The notes: generated by a model not told the origin, from the letters alone. A DNA stretch of 41,401 nt from Streptococcus pseudopneumoniae (GCF_001074975.1 NZ_JUUO01000115.1:1-41401), one strand, 5' to 3'. Shown: positions 16,628 through 26,571, counted from the first letter of the stretch. Translations and numbers: made by a program.

Positions 16628-18571
16628 ATGATTAACATTACTTTCCCAGATGGCGCTGTTCGTGAATTCGAATCTGGCGTTACAACTTTTGAAATTGCCC
16701 AATCTATCAGCAATTCTCTAGCTAAAAAGGCCTTGGCTGGTAAATTCAACGGCAAACTCATCGACACTACTCGTGCTATCACTGAAGATGGAAGCATCGA
16801 AATTGTGACACCTGATCACGAAGATGCCCTTCCAATCTTGCGTCACTCAGCTGCTCACTTGTTCGCTCAAGCAGCTCGTCGCCTTTTCCCAGACATTCAC
16901 TTGGGAGTTGGTCCAGCTATCGAAGACGGTTTCTACTACGATACTGACAATACAGCTGGACAAATCTCTAACGAAGACCTTCCTCGTATCGAAGAAGAAA
17001 TGCAAAAAATTGTCAAAGAAAACTTCCCATCAATCCGTGAAGAAGTTACTAAAGACGAGGCACGTGAAATCTTCAAGAACGACCCTTACAAGTTGGAATT
17101 GATTGAAGAACACTCTGAAGACGAAGGCGGCTTGACTATCTACCGTCAAGGTGAATACGTGGATCTCTGCCGTGGTCCTCACGTTCCATCAACAGGCCGT
17201 ATCCAAATCTTCCACCTTCTCCATGTAGCAGGTGCTTACTGGCGCGGAAATAGCGACAACGCTATGATGCAACGTATCTACGGTACAGCTTGGTTTGACA
17301 AGAAAGACTTGAAAAACTACCTTCAAATGCGTGAAGAAGCTAAGGAACGTGACCACCGTAAACTTGGTAAAGAGCTTGACCTCTTCATGATTTCTCAAGA
17401 GGTTGGTCAAGGGCTTCCATTCTGGTTGCCAAATGGTGCGACTATTCGTCGTGAGTTGGAACGCTATATCGTTGACAAGGAGTTAGCTTCTGGCTACCAA
17501 CACGTTTACACTCCACCACTTGCTTCTGTTGAGCTTTACAAAACTTCTGGTCACTGGGATCATTATCAAGAAGACATGTTCCCAACTATGGACATGGGAG
17601 ACGGTGAAGAATTCGTCCTTCGTCCAATGAACTGCCCGCACCACATCCAAGTCTTCAAGCACCATGTTCACTCATATCGTGAGTTACCAATCCGTATCGC
17701 TGAAATCGGTATGATGCACCGCTATGAAAAATCTGGTTCCCTCACTGGTCTTCAACGTGTACGTGAAATGTCACTCAACGACGGTCACCTTTTCGTTACT
17801 CCAGAACAAATTCAAGAAGAGTTCCAACGCGCCCTTCAGTTGATTATCGATGTTTATGAAGACTTCAACTTGAATGAATACCGCTTCCGCCTCTCTCTTC
17901 GTGACCCTCAAGATACTCATAAGTACTTTGATAACGATGAGATGTGGGAAAATGCCCAAACTATGCTTCGTGCAGCTCTTGATGAAATGGGTGTGGACTA
18001 CTTTGAAGCCGAAGGTGAAGCAGCCTTCTACGGACCAAAATTGGATATCCAGGTTAAAACTGCCCTTGGTAAAGAAGAAACTCTTTCTACTATCCAGCTT
18101 GACTTCTTGCTTCCAGAACGCTTCGACCTCAAATACATCGGAGCTGATGGTGAAGAACACCGTCCAGTCATGATTCACCGTGGAGTTATCTCAACTATGG
18201 AACGCTTCACAGCTATTTTGATTGAGAACTACAAGGGTGCCTTCCCAACATGGTTAGCACCTCACCAAGTAACCCTCATCCCAGTTTCTAACGAGAAACA
18301 TGTGGACTACGCTTGGGAAGTGGCTAAGAAGCTCCGTGACCGTGGTGTCCGTACTGATGTAGATGAGCGCAATGAAAAAATGCAGTTCAAGATCCGTGCT
18401 TCACAAACAAGCAAGATTCCTTACCAATTGATCGTTGGGGACAAGGAAATGGAAGACGGAACAGTCAACGTTCGCCGCTATGGACAAAAAGAAACACAAA
18501 CTGTCTCAGTTGATGACTTTGTTCAAGCTATCCTTGCTGATATCGCCAACAAATCACGCGTTGAGAAATAA
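16628..18571 (+). CDS. thrS: Threonyl-tRNA synthetase
   Basis: Charges tRNA-Thr with threonine. The 647 residues show the complete bacterial architecture: TGS domain (about 1-62), editing domain with [10 protein letters not shown] and the SAD segment CRGPHV, class II catalytic core with MNCPHHI (zinc ligand Cys336) and RPVMIHRG (motif 3 region), and C-terminal anticodon-binding domain ([19 protein letters not shown] onward). A ribosome-binding site AAGGAG precedes the ATG. Controlled by the T-box upstream. Codon use is that of a highly expressed gene. Confidence 0.98.
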   Translation: MINITFPDGAVREFESGVTTFEIAQSISNSLAKKALAGKFNGKLIDTTRAITEDGSIEIVTPDHEDALPILRHSAAHLFAQAARRLFPDIHLGVGPAIEDGFYYDTDNTAGQISNEDLPRIEEEMQKIVKENFPSIREEVTKDEAREIFKNDPYKLELIEEHSEDEGGLTIYRQGEYVDLCRGPHVPSTGRIQIFHLLHVAGAYWRGNSDNAMMQRIYGTAWFDKKDLKNYLQMREEAKERDHRKLGKELDLFMISQEVGQGLPFWLPNGATIRRELERYIVDKELASGYQHVYTPPLASVELYKTSGHWDHYQEDMFPTMDMGDGEEFVLRPMNCPHHIQVFKHHVHSYRELPIRIAEIGMMHRYEKSGSLTGLQRVREMSLNDGHLFVTPEQIQEEFQRALQLIIDVYEDFNLNEYRFRLSLRDPQDTHKYFDNDEMWENAQTMLRAALDEMGVDYFEAEGEAAFYGPKLDIQVKTALGKEETLSTIQLDFLLPERFDLKYIGADGEEHRPVMIHRGVISTMERFTAILIENYKGAFPTWLAPHQVTLIPVSNEKHVDYAWEVAKKLRDRGVRTDVDERNEKMQFKIRASQTSKIPYQLIVGDKEMEDGTVNVRRYGQKETQTVSVDDFVQAILADIANKSRVEK

Positions 18572-18607
18572 AATAATCACAGTCTGAGAAACATTTTTCA
18601 GAGCCAG

Positions 18608-18645
18608 AAAAAGCAACAACTATTTCAGCTGTTGCTTTTTATATT
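18608..18645 (+). terminator. Rho-independent terminator of thrS
   Basis: AAAGCAACA … TGTTGCTTT stem (about 18610-18640) followed by TTTTTATATTTT. Confidence 0.85.
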
Positions 18646-18724
18646 TTATTTAATATGAGCTAGTAGTGATTGGTCAAACTACCACACAAGATTTACTTTC
18701 ATGAGTTAGATAAGGTCAATATCC

Positions 18725-19774
18725 TCAATCCTTGTCTGCTTCATTTTCTTTTACGAGATCGTTTTGTGAATCCTTTTCAGAGAGTTTTTGATCGATATAC
18801 TTGTTAATGGTTTCATAAAATTCCTTGGCCGTCTCACTATCTAATTTTGTCGAATTATGAACTTGATTGACTTTCAATTGAATAGATTGAATACCGTAAG
18901 AGGCTTGTTTTTGGTGGAGCGTTTCTAATTCTTCTTCTGAAATTGGATCTCCAACAACCGTCAAGACCAATTCATTGCTCCTTGACTTGTAGACTTGATT
19001 AATGACCGTATGATTGGCGAACTCTTTTCCTACAAATTGTTTAATCCCTTCTTTTCGTGCTTGATCCATCGTCAGAGTAACTGCTGAATAACTAGCTGGA
19101 AGAATCAATAATACAATCAAGGATATCAAGCCAATTCTCATTTTAATATTTAACTCTTTAAATGAACTTAAGGGAGATTTTCTCATCATAATTCTTGTTC
19201 CAACAATGTTGATTAGCATGATAAAGACACAGTTGATCAAGAAAAGATAAAAAGCCCCAAATAAAAATCGTACATTTCCATTAGCTAAACCATATCCTGC
19301 AGTGCAGATAGGTGGCATCAGAGCTGTTGCAATGGCTACTCCTGGCACGATATTGTTTGCTTCTTTTTTCCTTGAACCAATGAAACCTGCTATCCCACCA
19401 GCAATAGCAATGAGCACATCCCAAATGGTTGGAGAGGTTCGTGCAATCAATTCGCTACTTTCATAGGATAAGGGAGAAATCCAGAAATACAGAGCCGAGA
19501 CAAGCAAGCTGACCAATACTTGGGTAAATAAAACCTCTAGAGATTGCTTGATTAAACGCGTATCAAAAATAGCTAAACCAAATCCGAGTCCAACAATCGG
19601 TGTCATAAGAGGGGAAATCAGCATGGCTCCAATAATGACAGCTGTTGAATTCATATTTAGGCCGATAGAGGCAATAAAAATCGCACACATCAAAATCACT
19701 GTATCTCTTAATCGAACATGAAGATCATCATATAATTTCTCACGATATTCACGTGTTGAATAGTTTCCAGTCAT
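18725..19774 (-). CDS. DUF389 / TIGR00341-family membrane protein
   Basis: Integral membrane protein of unknown function. The diagnostic core is MNSTAVIIGAMLISPLMTPIVG (about residues 41-62), and about six hydrophobic segments follow through residue 235. The soluble C-terminal domain (about 240-349) ends in a highly charged tail. The 349-residue length is normal for the family. It has a ribosome-binding site (AAGGAG) and stands alone, with no partner on the same strand within the same transcript. Confidence 0.9.
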   Translation of the reverse strand: MTGNYSTREYREKLYDDLHVRLRDTVILMCAIFIASIGLNMNSTAVIIGAMLISPLMTPIVGLGFGLAIFDTRLIKQSLEVLFTQVLVSLLVSALYFWISPLSYESSELIARTSPTIWDVLIAIAGGIAGFIGSRKKEANNIVPGVAIATALMPPICTAGYGLANGNVRFLFGAFYLFLINCVFIMLINIVGTRIMMRKSPLSSFKELNIKMRIGLISLIVLLILPASYSAVTLTMDQARKEGIKQFVGKEFANHTVINQVYKSRSNELVLTVVGDPISEEELETLHQKQASYGIQSIQLKVNQVHNSTKLDSETAKEFYETINKYIDQKLSEKDSQNDLVKENEADKD

Positions 19775-19916
19775 TGGTTACTCCTTTTATTTCATATAAT
19801 CTTGTTTCTGCATGGATGATAGTAGAGAGACTTCTGTCCAATCTTACATATTTTTCTTCTCACCTGTTATTCTTTTGAAAATGATCCTTTAAGTATCCGT
19901 CAGTCCATCCTTAACA

Positions 19917-20177
19917 TTATATCAAAAATGTTACAGTCTTTCTCTGACGAAATCTATCAATTGAACAGATAGAGAAAATTATCGTCAACCTCATGGTATC
20001 ATCGACTACTTCAATAACCTCTAGAACCAAACTAAGCATATGATAAGCAAAGGCCAAATGGAGAAATGCAAAAATTACAGGAAGGAAGCAAACTGTTAAG
20101 ATTTGCTTGTTAATGGTTTGCTTAATCTGCTTTTGATCTAGATCTACCTTTTCGTTCGTGGTCTTCATATCCCTCAA
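19917..20177 (-). pseudogene. C-terminal remnant of a BceB/SalY-like ABC transporter permease
   Basis: The readable 86 codons contain TINKQILTVCFLPVIFAFLH and LAFAYHMLSLVLEVI, which match the last membrane part of BceB-type FtsX permeases (family pattern …NxQVLTVFFLPL…HLAFAFP…). Then the sequence drifts out of frame (RFRQRKTVTFLI). About 600 residues of the permease and the ATPase gene are absent. It sits 95 bases after the kinase of a Bce-type two-component system, as such a transporter would. I infer that this TCS has lost its local transporter. Confidence 0.7.
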
Positions 20178-20228
20178 AAATTTGTTTATAGTAGATAAAA
20201 TAATTTACTAGGATGCACAGTTAAAGAT

Positions 20229-20259
20229 AAAAAAGCCCAGTTGTTTTATCCTGGGCTCT
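20229..20259 (-). terminator. Rho-independent terminator after the histidine kinase
   Basis: On the minus strand GCCCAG … CTGGGC with a ten-base loop, then TTTTTT. It lies between the kinase stop and the BceB remnant. Confidence 0.85.
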
Positions 20260-20271
20260 TATCTACTCTTC

Positions 20272-21246
20272 TCACTTAAGGACTAGGTTCACTTGAGCAA
20301 ACTGAATACGCACTATCGTTCCTGTCCCGACCTCAGACTCGATACGAATCTGGTGACCCAGTTCTTCAGAAATTTTCTTAGATAGGTAAAGTCCAAGTCC
20401 AGATGACTGCTGGGTTAGGCGCCCATTATATCCTGAAAATCCACGTTCAAAGACTCGGAGGACATCACTGTTTTTTATCCCGATTCCCGTATCCTTGATA
20501 CAGAGTTCTTGCCCTTCCATATAAATCTCCAGACCACCTTCCTTGGTATACTTGAGACTGTTTGAGATGATTTGCTCAATGACCACTAGTAGCCACTTTT
20601 TATCCGTCACGATTTCTTTATCAAGGTCATGTAGATTGACATTTAGGCCTTTTTGAATAAAGAAAAGAGCATATTTACGAATTATTTCCTTGACCAAATC
20701 CTCAATTTGAACCTGCTTTAAGACCAAATCATCATGAAAACTTTCTAAACGCAGGTACTGTAAAACTAGATTGGTATAGGAATCGATTTTGAAAATTTCC
20801 TGTTCTAATTGCTGCTTCAGTTGGCGGTCGGCTACTTCTGCAACTAAGAGTTGACTAGCTGCAATGGGGGTCTTAATCTGATGAACCCACAAGGTATAGT
20901 AATCCAGCAAATCCGTCAATTTTCTTTCTGAATCTGACCTCTGCTGGTAGAGTTCCATCTCACGCGCTTCTAATTTTTCTGCTAAAGCTCTTTCCAATGG
21001 AGATTTAGCTTCCCTTTCCCCGTAGAGAATTTCCTGACGATAGACTTGCATTTCCACCAATATGTCCCAAGTGAAAAATAAAATGGTTATAAAGCAACAC
21101 AAGAGGAAAAAGTAGAGAAAGTAAATTCCTAAACTGACAAATAAAAACTGAAAGAGCAAAACCAGAAATGCTAATGCAAGCAGATAGACAAACAGACGAC
21201 TACGGGAGCGCAGATAGGCTAGAAAAAATTGTTTCCAATCAAGCAT
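20272..21246 (-). CDS. Sensor histidine kinase, intramembrane-sensing (Bce) type
   Basis: 324-residue kinase with two closely spaced membrane helices (about 17-40 and 41-60) and almost no extracellular loop, the layout of kinases that sense through a BceAB-like transporter. Phosphoacceptor His122 is in LWVHQIKTPIAAS. The ATPase domain has the N box IISNSLKYT, the G1 motif IKDTGIGI and the G2 motif SSGLGLYLSKK. Its start overlaps the response-regulator stop by eight bases. By position and type it corresponds to the pneumococcal TCS01 kinase. The transporter that normally lies beside it is only a remnant here. Confidence 0.9.
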   Translation of the reverse strand: MLDWKQFFLAYLRSRSRLFVYLLALAFLVLLFQFLFVSLGIYFLYFFLLCCFITILFFTWDILVEMQVYRQEILYGEREAKSPLERALAEKLEAREMELYQQRSDSERKLTDLLDYYTLWVHQIKTPIAASQLLVAEVADRQLKQQLEQEIFKIDSYTNLVLQYLRLESFHDDLVLKQVQIEDLVKEIIRKYALFFIQKGLNVNLHDLDKEIVTDKKWLLVVIEQIISNSLKYTKEGGLEIYMEGQELCIKDTGIGIKNSDVLRVFERGFSGYNGRLTQQSSGLGLYLSKKISEELGHQIRIESEVGTGTIVRIQFAQVNLVLK

Positions 21247-21916
21247 GCTTCAGTCCGTACCCTATCCCTTTCTTGGTCTCGATAAATCCTACCAAGCCCT
21301 GCTCTTCCAACTTTTTACGCAAACGAGCCACATTGACAGAGAGGGTATTGTCATCAATGAAAAAGTCACTGTTCCAAAGTTCCCGCATGAGGTCATCACG
21401 CGCTACAATGTTGCCTGCATGCTCAAACAAAACGCGTAAAATCTGGAATTCGTTCTTGGTCAAATTCAACACTTGCCCTTGATAATGTAAATCCATAGAT
21501 TTGGTATTGAGGATCACACCGGCATATTCCAGTAAACTTTCGTCGCGACCAAACTCATAGGAACGGCGCAGTAAGCCCTGAACCTTGGCTAAAAGCACCT
21601 GCTGGTCAAAAGGCTTGGTCACAAAGTCATCTGCTCCCATATTGATTGCCATGACGATATCCATAGCCTGATCTCTGGAAGACAGAAACATAATCGGCAC
21701 CTTGGAAATCTTGCGAATCTCCTGACACCAGTGATAGCCGTTAAACAAGGGCAAGCCAATATCCATGAGAACCAAATGAGGTTCCGACTGGACAAAAAGA
21801 CTCAAAACTTCCATAAAATCTTCTACCAGGACCACTTCAAATCCCCATTCAGAGAGCATTTTCCCGACCTGTTGACGAATAACCTGATCATCTTCTACTA
21901 ATAAAATCTTGTGCAT
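21239..21916 (-). CDS. OmpR/PhoB-family response regulator
   Basis: Receiver domain (HKILLVEDD at the start; phosphoacceptor Asp52 in LVLMDIGLP; Lys in FVTKPF) followed by a winged-helix DNA-binding domain (NEFQILRVLFEH … NVARLRKKL … TKKGIGYG). The ATG at 21916 follows GGAGG; a longer frame from 21955 has no ribosome-binding site. It is first in the operon with its kinase. Such regulators usually activate peptide-antibiotic transporters; the target may now be elsewhere in the genome. Confidence 0.93.
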   Translation of the reverse strand: MHKILLVEDDQVIRQQVGKMLSEWGFEVVLVEDFMEVLSLFVQSEPHLVLMDIGLPLFNGYHWCQEIRKISKVPIMFLSSRDQAMDIVMAINMGADDFVTKPFDQQVLLAKVQGLLRRSYEFGRDESLLEYAGVILNTKSMDLHYQGQVLNLTKNEFQILRVLFEHAGNIVARDDLMRELWNSDFFIDDNTLSVNVARLRKKLEEQGLVGFIETKKGIGYGLKHA

Positions 21917-22071
21917 GCGCTCCTCCTTTTCTATTATTATAACAGATTTTTCCATGCTAGCAGGCCTGAAACTGAATTTGACAGAGCTTGTTTTTAGCCA
22001 ACAAAGTGATGCAGTCCTACTAGCTAATTTAAGGAAAATTTGATAAGATAAATAAAAAGAAAGGAGCTCTT

Positions 22072-23145
22072 ATGGCCAATATTTTTGACTACCTGAAAGA
22101 TGTCGCTTACGATTCCTTTTACGACTTTCCATTGAATGAATTAGACATTCTAGCCTTAACAGAAGCTACCTACCTCCCCTTTGATAATCTAGTATCCGCA
22201 AGTCCTCAGCGACTTTTAGATTTGGCACCTCAGGTTCCAAGAGAATCTAACATGTTGACCAGTAAAAATCGCCTCCAGCTATTGGATGAGCTAGCTCAAC
22301 ACAAGCGCTTCAAAAATTGCAAACTCTCCCATTTTATCAACGACATCGACCCTGAACTGCAAAAGCAATTTGCGGCTATGACCTACCGCCTCACTCTCGA
22401 TACCTATCTGATTGTCTTTCGTGGGACTGATGACAGTATCATTGGCTGGAAGGAAGATTTCCACCTGACCTATATGAAGGAAATTCCTGCTCAAAAGCAC
22501 GCCCTCCGCTATTTAGAGAACTTTTTTGTCCACCACCCTAGGAAAAAAGTCATTCTAGCTGGGCATTCCAAGGGAGGAAATCTAGCCATCTATGCTGCTA
22601 GCCAAATTGATCAAAGCTTGCAAGATCCGATCACAGCAGTTTATACATTTGATGCACCTGGTCTCCACACAGAATTGACACAGACCGAAGGTTATCAAAG
22701 GATAATGGATAGAACCAAGGTCTTCATTCCACAAGATTCCATTATCGGTAGGATGCTGGAAATTCCTGCCCACCAAATCATCGTTCAAAGCACTGCCTTA
22801 GGTGGCATCGCCCAGCACGATACCTTTAGTTGGCAAATTGAGAACAAGCAATTCGTTCAACTGGATAAGACCAACAGTGATAGTCAACAAGTAGACACAA
22901 CCTTCAAGGAGTGGGTAGCAACAGTCCCTGACGAGGAACTTCAGCTCTACTTCGACCTCTTCTTTGGCACCATTCTAGATGCTGGGATTAGCTCCATTAA
23001 TGACCTGTCTTCCTTCAAGGCTATTGAACACATTCATCATCTATTTGTCCAAGCTCAATCCCTCACTCCAGCAGAAAGGGAAACCATGGGACGCCTTACC
23101 CAATTATTGATTGATACCCGTTACCAAGCATGGAAGAATAGATAA
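22072..23145 (+). CDS. DUF2974-family alpha/beta hydrolase (lipase-like)
   Basis: 357 residues with the lipase-type nucleophile motif LAGHSKGGNLA (Ser166) and the preceding strand YLIVFRGTDDSIIGWKEDF, matching Mbeg1-like DUF2974 proteins. No signal peptide, so it should be cytoplasmic. AAAGGAG precedes the ATG. It is alone in its transcript and converges with the YdcF-like gene at a shared terminator. Substrate is unknown; the fold suggests an ester or lipid. Confidence 0.85.
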   Translation: MANIFDYLKDVAYDSFYDFPLNELDILALTEATYLPFDNLVSASPQRLLDLAPQVPRESNMLTSKNRLQLLDELAQHKRFKNCKLSHFINDIDPELQKQFAAMTYRLTLDTYLIVFRGTDDSIIGWKEDFHLTYMKEIPAQKHALRYLENFFVHHPRKKVILAGHSKGGNLAIYAASQIDQSLQDPITAVYTFDAPGLHTELTQTEGYQRIMDRTKVFIPQDSIIGRMLEIPAHQIIVQSTALGGIAQHDTFSWQIENKQFVQLDKTNSDSQQVDTTFKEWVATVPDEELQLYFDLFFGTILDAGISSINDLSSFKAIEHIHHLFVQAQSLTPAERETMGRLTQLLIDTRYQAWKNR

Positions 23146-23175
23146 TACATTTCAAAAATCAAATATATATAAAAC

Positions 23176-23220
23176 AAAAGACCTAGAATACAGACTTTCA
23201 TGTGCATTCTAAGTCTTTTT
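23176..23220. terminator. Bidirectional terminator between convergent genes
   Basis: AAAAGACCTAGAAT and ATTCTAAGTCTTTT pair almost perfectly and give A/T tracts on both sides, serving both the hydrolase (plus) and the YdcF-like gene (minus). Confidence 0.85.
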
Positions 23221-23233
23221 AAATAGAATCTGA

Positions 23234-24256
23234 CTACCAAAGAATCCCTTTGTAGGCTATCAAAATGAGGGCTAATAGCAGGACATAAAAGGCAAGGAAA
23301 AGCCATTTCATTTTGACACAGAGGGCCACGTACTCCCGAATAAAAGCAGATGGTATGTAGTAACCTGCCGTCCTACATCCGAGTCCATCTCCCTTCATAT
23401 TTAGCTTACGTGCATAGGTACTAGTACGAAAGACATGATAGTCATTAGTAACAAAGAGGAAACAAGGATTTTCAACCAATTGTTCTCCCACTTCTTTTGA
23501 AAACAATAAATTCTCATAGGTCGTTCTGGATTTGTCTTCAAGAAGAATGGATTCCATACTGACATCTGTCTCTTCTAAGATATAATTACAAATGGCCTGC
23601 GCTTCAGAAATCTTCTCATCTTCTCCTTGACCTCCGCTTGCAATCAGTTTAACATTTGGATTAGAAGAAGCCCTGAAGGCCTCGATTGCCTTATCAATCC
23701 GACGCTTGAGTAAGGGTGTCACTCTTTCTCCGTCTAACAAGCCAGCTCCATGAATAATAATAAAGTCATAGCTTTTCTTTTTAGGAATAAACAGGTACAG
23801 GATAGAATAAAGCATAAATCCTGCAAAAGCAAAACCGAAAAGAAAATAAGAATAAGTTGTAAATAGAAATAGGAGATTCAGAAAGTGATTTGTAGAAAAT
23901 AGCTCATTCCTATCCCACAATCTAAATGACATGATCCCAAAAAATATCAGGATAACAAAACCAAGTAACATAGAAAGATAATTAGCTTTTGAATGTCCTT
24001 CTCGTTTCAGTAGGATGACTCCATTATAGATTAAAAAGAGCCCACTTAGAAAAAGCAAAAAAGGAAGGAAGACAAAGGTAAATACCAAAAAGAATATGTG
24101 AACCTTTTCATATCCATTCTGATAAAAAAAATGGGCCACAGATAAATAGATTGAGATGAGAGATAGTAAAAATAAGGCTGGATTCCAAAGACTTCTGTTA
24201 TCCTTCCAAAATGAAAAGATAAATGCGGCTACAATAATTCCTGCAAAAAGATACAT
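23234..24256 (-). CDS. YdcF/SanA-like DUF218 membrane protein
   Basis: The N-terminal half has about five membrane helices. The cytoplasmic or extracellular DUF218 domain starts near residue 165: DFIIIHGAGLLDGERVTPLL, then SGGQGEDEKISEAQ, DKSRTTYENLLFS and FVTNDYHVFR, with one final helix. DUF218 proteins are implicated in envelope metabolism; the reaction is unknown. Of two adjacent ATGs (24259, 24256), the second is better spaced from AGGAGG; a start at 24337 would overlap the Rrf2 gene with no ribosome-binding site. It lies directly downstream of the Rrf2 gene and may be cotranscribed. Confidence 0.87.
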   Translation of the reverse strand: MYLFAGIIVAAFIFSFWKDNRSLWNPALFLLSLISIYLSVAHFFYQNGYEKVHIFFLVFTFVFLPFLLFLSGLFLIYNGVILLKREGHSKANYLSMLLGFVILIFFGIMSFRLWDRNELFSTNHFLNLLFLFTTYSYFLFGFAFAGFMLYSILYLFIPKKKSYDFIIIHGAGLLDGERVTPLLKRRIDKAIEAFRASSNPNVKLIASGGQGEDEKISEAQAICNYILEETDVSMESILLEDKSRTTYENLLFSKEVGEQLVENPCFLFVTNDYHVFRTSTYARKLNMKGDGLGCRTAGYYIPSAFIREYVALCVKMKWLFLAFYVLLLALILIAYKGILW

Positions 24257-24333
24257 CATTTCCTCCTTTTGTAAGTAGATTTTATCATAATTATCCAAAA
24301 AGAAAAAGCAGAAAAAGAGGGCATCTATCCCTC

Positions 24334-24771
24334 TCACTCCTTCATCTGACTCTCTGCATCGGCCACTACTTGTTCTAGACTGGTCTGACCAAGCTCCGCC
24401 TCCATAGCTCGCTGGATTCTCTCCAATTTTTGATCCAAAACCTCATGAATATGAGCTCCGACTGGACAATTTGGATTTGGATTGTCATGAAAACTAAAGA
24501 GTTGGCCTGTCTTACCAAGACACTCAACCGCTTGATAAACATCTAAAAGACTAATGTCTTTGAGATCCTTGACAATCTCTGTTCCCCCTGTTCCACGCGC
24601 TACTGAAATCAGCTCTGCCTTCTTCAATTGGGACAAGGTTTTTCTGATAATGACAGGGTTAACCCCAACACTAGCAGCCAGAAAGTCACTGGTCACCTTG
24701 CTTTTCTTCCCCTTGAGGGCAATGATAATCAGCATATGAGTCGCAATGGTAAATCTACTTGGAATTTGCAT
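24334..24771 (-). CDS. Rrf2-family transcriptional regulator
   Basis: 145 residues: an N-terminal winged helix (MQIPSRFTIATHMLIII … VNPVIIRKTLSQLKKAELI) and the Rrf2 wing ARGTGGTEI. Only one Cys (NPNCPVGAH) is in the region that holds three Fe-S ligands in IscR/NsrR, so it resembles the YwnA type and probably senses something other than an Fe-S cluster. The YdcF-like gene follows. A YwnB-like remnant lies at 15.3-15.5 kb. Target genes are unknown. Confidence 0.9.
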   Translation of the reverse strand: MQIPSRFTIATHMLIIIALKGKKSKVTSDFLAASVGVNPVIIRKTLSQLKKAELISVARGTGGTEIVKDLKDISLLDVYQAVECLGKTGQLFSFHDNPNPNCPVGAHIHEVLDQKLERIQRAMEAELGQTSLEQVVADAESQMKE

Positions 24772-24846
24772 GCTCTTCTCCTTTTTACGAGGCTGCCCTG
24801 CCTCTACTCCTCTTTTTCTTTTATTATACCCTTTTTGGTTGTAATG

Positions 24847-25689
24847 TCAATCGTTACCACTTTTCAACCAGGCATCTAACTCCCTATCATAGCCCTCTTT
24901 CTGGGCCAATTCTCTCAGAAATTCCTGATTATGAGTATGGTGGATACCATTGACCAGACTTTCATAATAAACATCAAAATAAGGGAGTTTGAGGTCTTTA
25001 GCCAGTTGCAATTCAGCTGCCACATCGTAGTCCACCCGCCGGAAGTCCATATCTACCAAGCCCTTGTCATCAAACTCCAAAATCATATACTGGGCCCGCA
25101 GGTCCTTCCGCAACTGGGCATCCAAAAAGAAAGGTTGCCCAATTGAACCCGGATTAACAATCAATTGCCCACCAGTTCCGTAACGAAGCAACTGCTGGTG
25201 AATATGGCCATAAACAGCAATATCACAAGAGGGATTGGTCACCAAGCGGTCAAAATCCTCTTGCGCTCCAGTATGAATCAACTCTCGGCCCCAGTTCTTA
25301 TCAGGCAGATGATGGCTAATTCCCACCGTCAAATCCCCAAACTGACGATGGATCTGAAGAGGTTGATTGTGAAGCAATTCAATTTCTTCTAGGGAAATTT
25401 CCTCTAAAACATACTGACACTGGCGCAAGAGATAGCGTTGACTAGGACGAGTATTATCCAATTCCTTGCGGACACCATGCCACAGACTGTCTTCCCAGTT
25501 TCCTAAAACTCTAGCCGTAATCGGTAGTTCAGCTAACAAGTCCAAAATCCTTCTACGTCCTGTCCCTGGCATGAGAATATCTCCCAAAAGCCAGTATTCA
25601 TCCACTCCTAGCTTCCGAGCATCTGCCAAAACAGCCTCCAAGGCAGTGGTATTTCCATGAATATCTGAAAGAAGAGCTATTTTTGTCAT
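24847..25689 (-). CDS. Calcineurin-like metallophosphoesterase
   Basis: 280 residues with the metallophosphoesterase motifs in order: LSDIHGN (residues 7-13), GDILMPG, GNWED (GNHE variant), SHHLPD and YGHIHQQ, which hold two metal ions. Cytoplasmic YfcE/MJ0936-like architecture; substrate unknown. The C-terminal extension from about residue 215 (YDVAAELQLAKDLKLPYFDVY) is typical of the streptococcal member. The ATG at 25689 follows AGGAG. Divergent from psaR. Confidence 0.92.
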   Translation of the reverse strand: MTKIALLSDIHGNTTALEAVLADARKLGVDEYWLLGDILMPGTGRRRILDLLAELPITARVLGNWEDSLWHGVRKELDNTRPSQRYLLRQCQYVLEEISLEEIELLHNQPLQIHRQFGDLTVGISHHLPDKNWGRELIHTGAQEDFDRLVTNPSCDIAVYGHIHQQLLRYGTGGQLIVNPGSIGQPFFLDAQLRKDLRAQYMILEFDDKGLVDMDFRRVDYDVAAELQLAKDLKLPYFDVYYESLVNGIHHTHNQEFLRELAQKEGYDRELDAWLKSGND

Positions 25690-25739
25690 ATCTATCTCCT
25701 CGTTTTTTCTCTTGCAATAAGTATAACATAAAAAGTCAC

Positions 25740-25763
25740 AGCTAGAGAAATCTAGCTTTTTTT
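25740..25763 (+). terminator. Terminator-like hairpin just before the psaR promoter
   Basis: AGCTAGA-GAAA-TCTAGCT followed by seven T residues. No gene upstream on this strand needs it. A TATACT -10 box for psaR lies immediately downstream (about 25765-25770). Confidence 0.6.
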
Positions 25764-25800
25764 GATATACTAGATAAAGATATTAGACAAGAGGAAGCGA

Positions 25801-26451
25801 ATGACCCCGAATAAAGAAGATTATCTAAAATGTATTTATGAAATTGGCATAGACCTGCATAAAATCACCAACAAGGAAATTGCGGCCCGCATGCAAGTCT
25901 CTCCCCCAGCCGTAACTGAAATGATTAAACGGATGAAAAGTGAAAACCTCATCCTTAAGGACAAGGAATGTGGCTATCTACTGACGGACCTAGGGCTTAA
26001 ACTGGTCTCAGAACTCTACCGCAAACACCGCTTGATTGAAGTTTTTCTAGTCCATCATTTAGACTATACGAGTGATCAGATTCACGAGGAAGCTGAGGTA
26101 TTGGAACATACTGTCTCTGAGCTATTCGTAGAAAGACTGGATAAACTGCTAGGTTTCCCCAAAACCTGCCCCCACGGAGGAACCATTCCAGCCAAGGGAG
26201 AACTCCTGGTTGAAATCAATAATCTACCCCTTGCGGATATCAAGGAAGCTGGATCCTACCGTCTGACTCGGGTGCACGATAGCTTTGACATTCTCCATTA
26301 TCTGGACAAGCACTCGCTTCACATCGGTGATCCTCTCCAAGTCAAGCAGTTTGATGGCTTCAGCAATACCTTCACTATCCTCACTAAAAATGAGGATTTA
26401 CAAGTGAATATGGACATTGCAAAACAACTCTATGTCGAGAAAATCAACTAA
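25801..26451 (+). CDS. psaR: Manganese-responsive DtxR/MntR-family repressor PsaR
   Basis: 216-residue metal-dependent repressor. Domains: winged helix (residues 1-65, LKCIYEIGIDLHKITNKEIA … VSPPAVTEMIKRM), metal-binding/dimer domain with EVFLVHHLDY and ceH-type ligands in LEHTVSELFVERLD and CPHGGTIP, and a C-terminal SH3-like domain (about 150-216). In pneumococci PsaR with Mn represses psaBCA, which lies 12 kb downstream in this window. Own promoter (TATACT) and terminator. Confidence 0.95.
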   Translation: MTPNKEDYLKCIYEIGIDLHKITNKEIAARMQVSPPAVTEMIKRMKSENLILKDKECGYLLTDLGLKLVSELYRKHRLIEVFLVHHLDYTSDQIHEEAEVLEHTVSELFVERLDKLLGFPKTCPHGGTIPAKGELLVEINNLPLADIKEAGSYRLTRVHDSFDILHYLDKHSLHIGDPLQVKQFDGFSNTFTILTKNEDLQVNMDIAKQLYVEKIN

Positions 26452-26471
26452 TTTCTCAATTCCCCCTACCA

Positions 26472-26503
26472 ACCCTGAAAGTTTAATTTTCAGGGTTTTA
26501 TTT
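26472..26503 (+). terminator. Rho-independent terminator of psaR
   Basis: CCCTGAAA (26473-26480) and TTTCAGGG (26488-26495) followed by TTTTATTT. Confidence 0.88.
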
Positions 26504-26571
26504 CTATTATTTGATTTTACTCTCATTTAGTTGTAGAATGTTTGTAAAAAACAAGAAAGATAGTTTAATCT

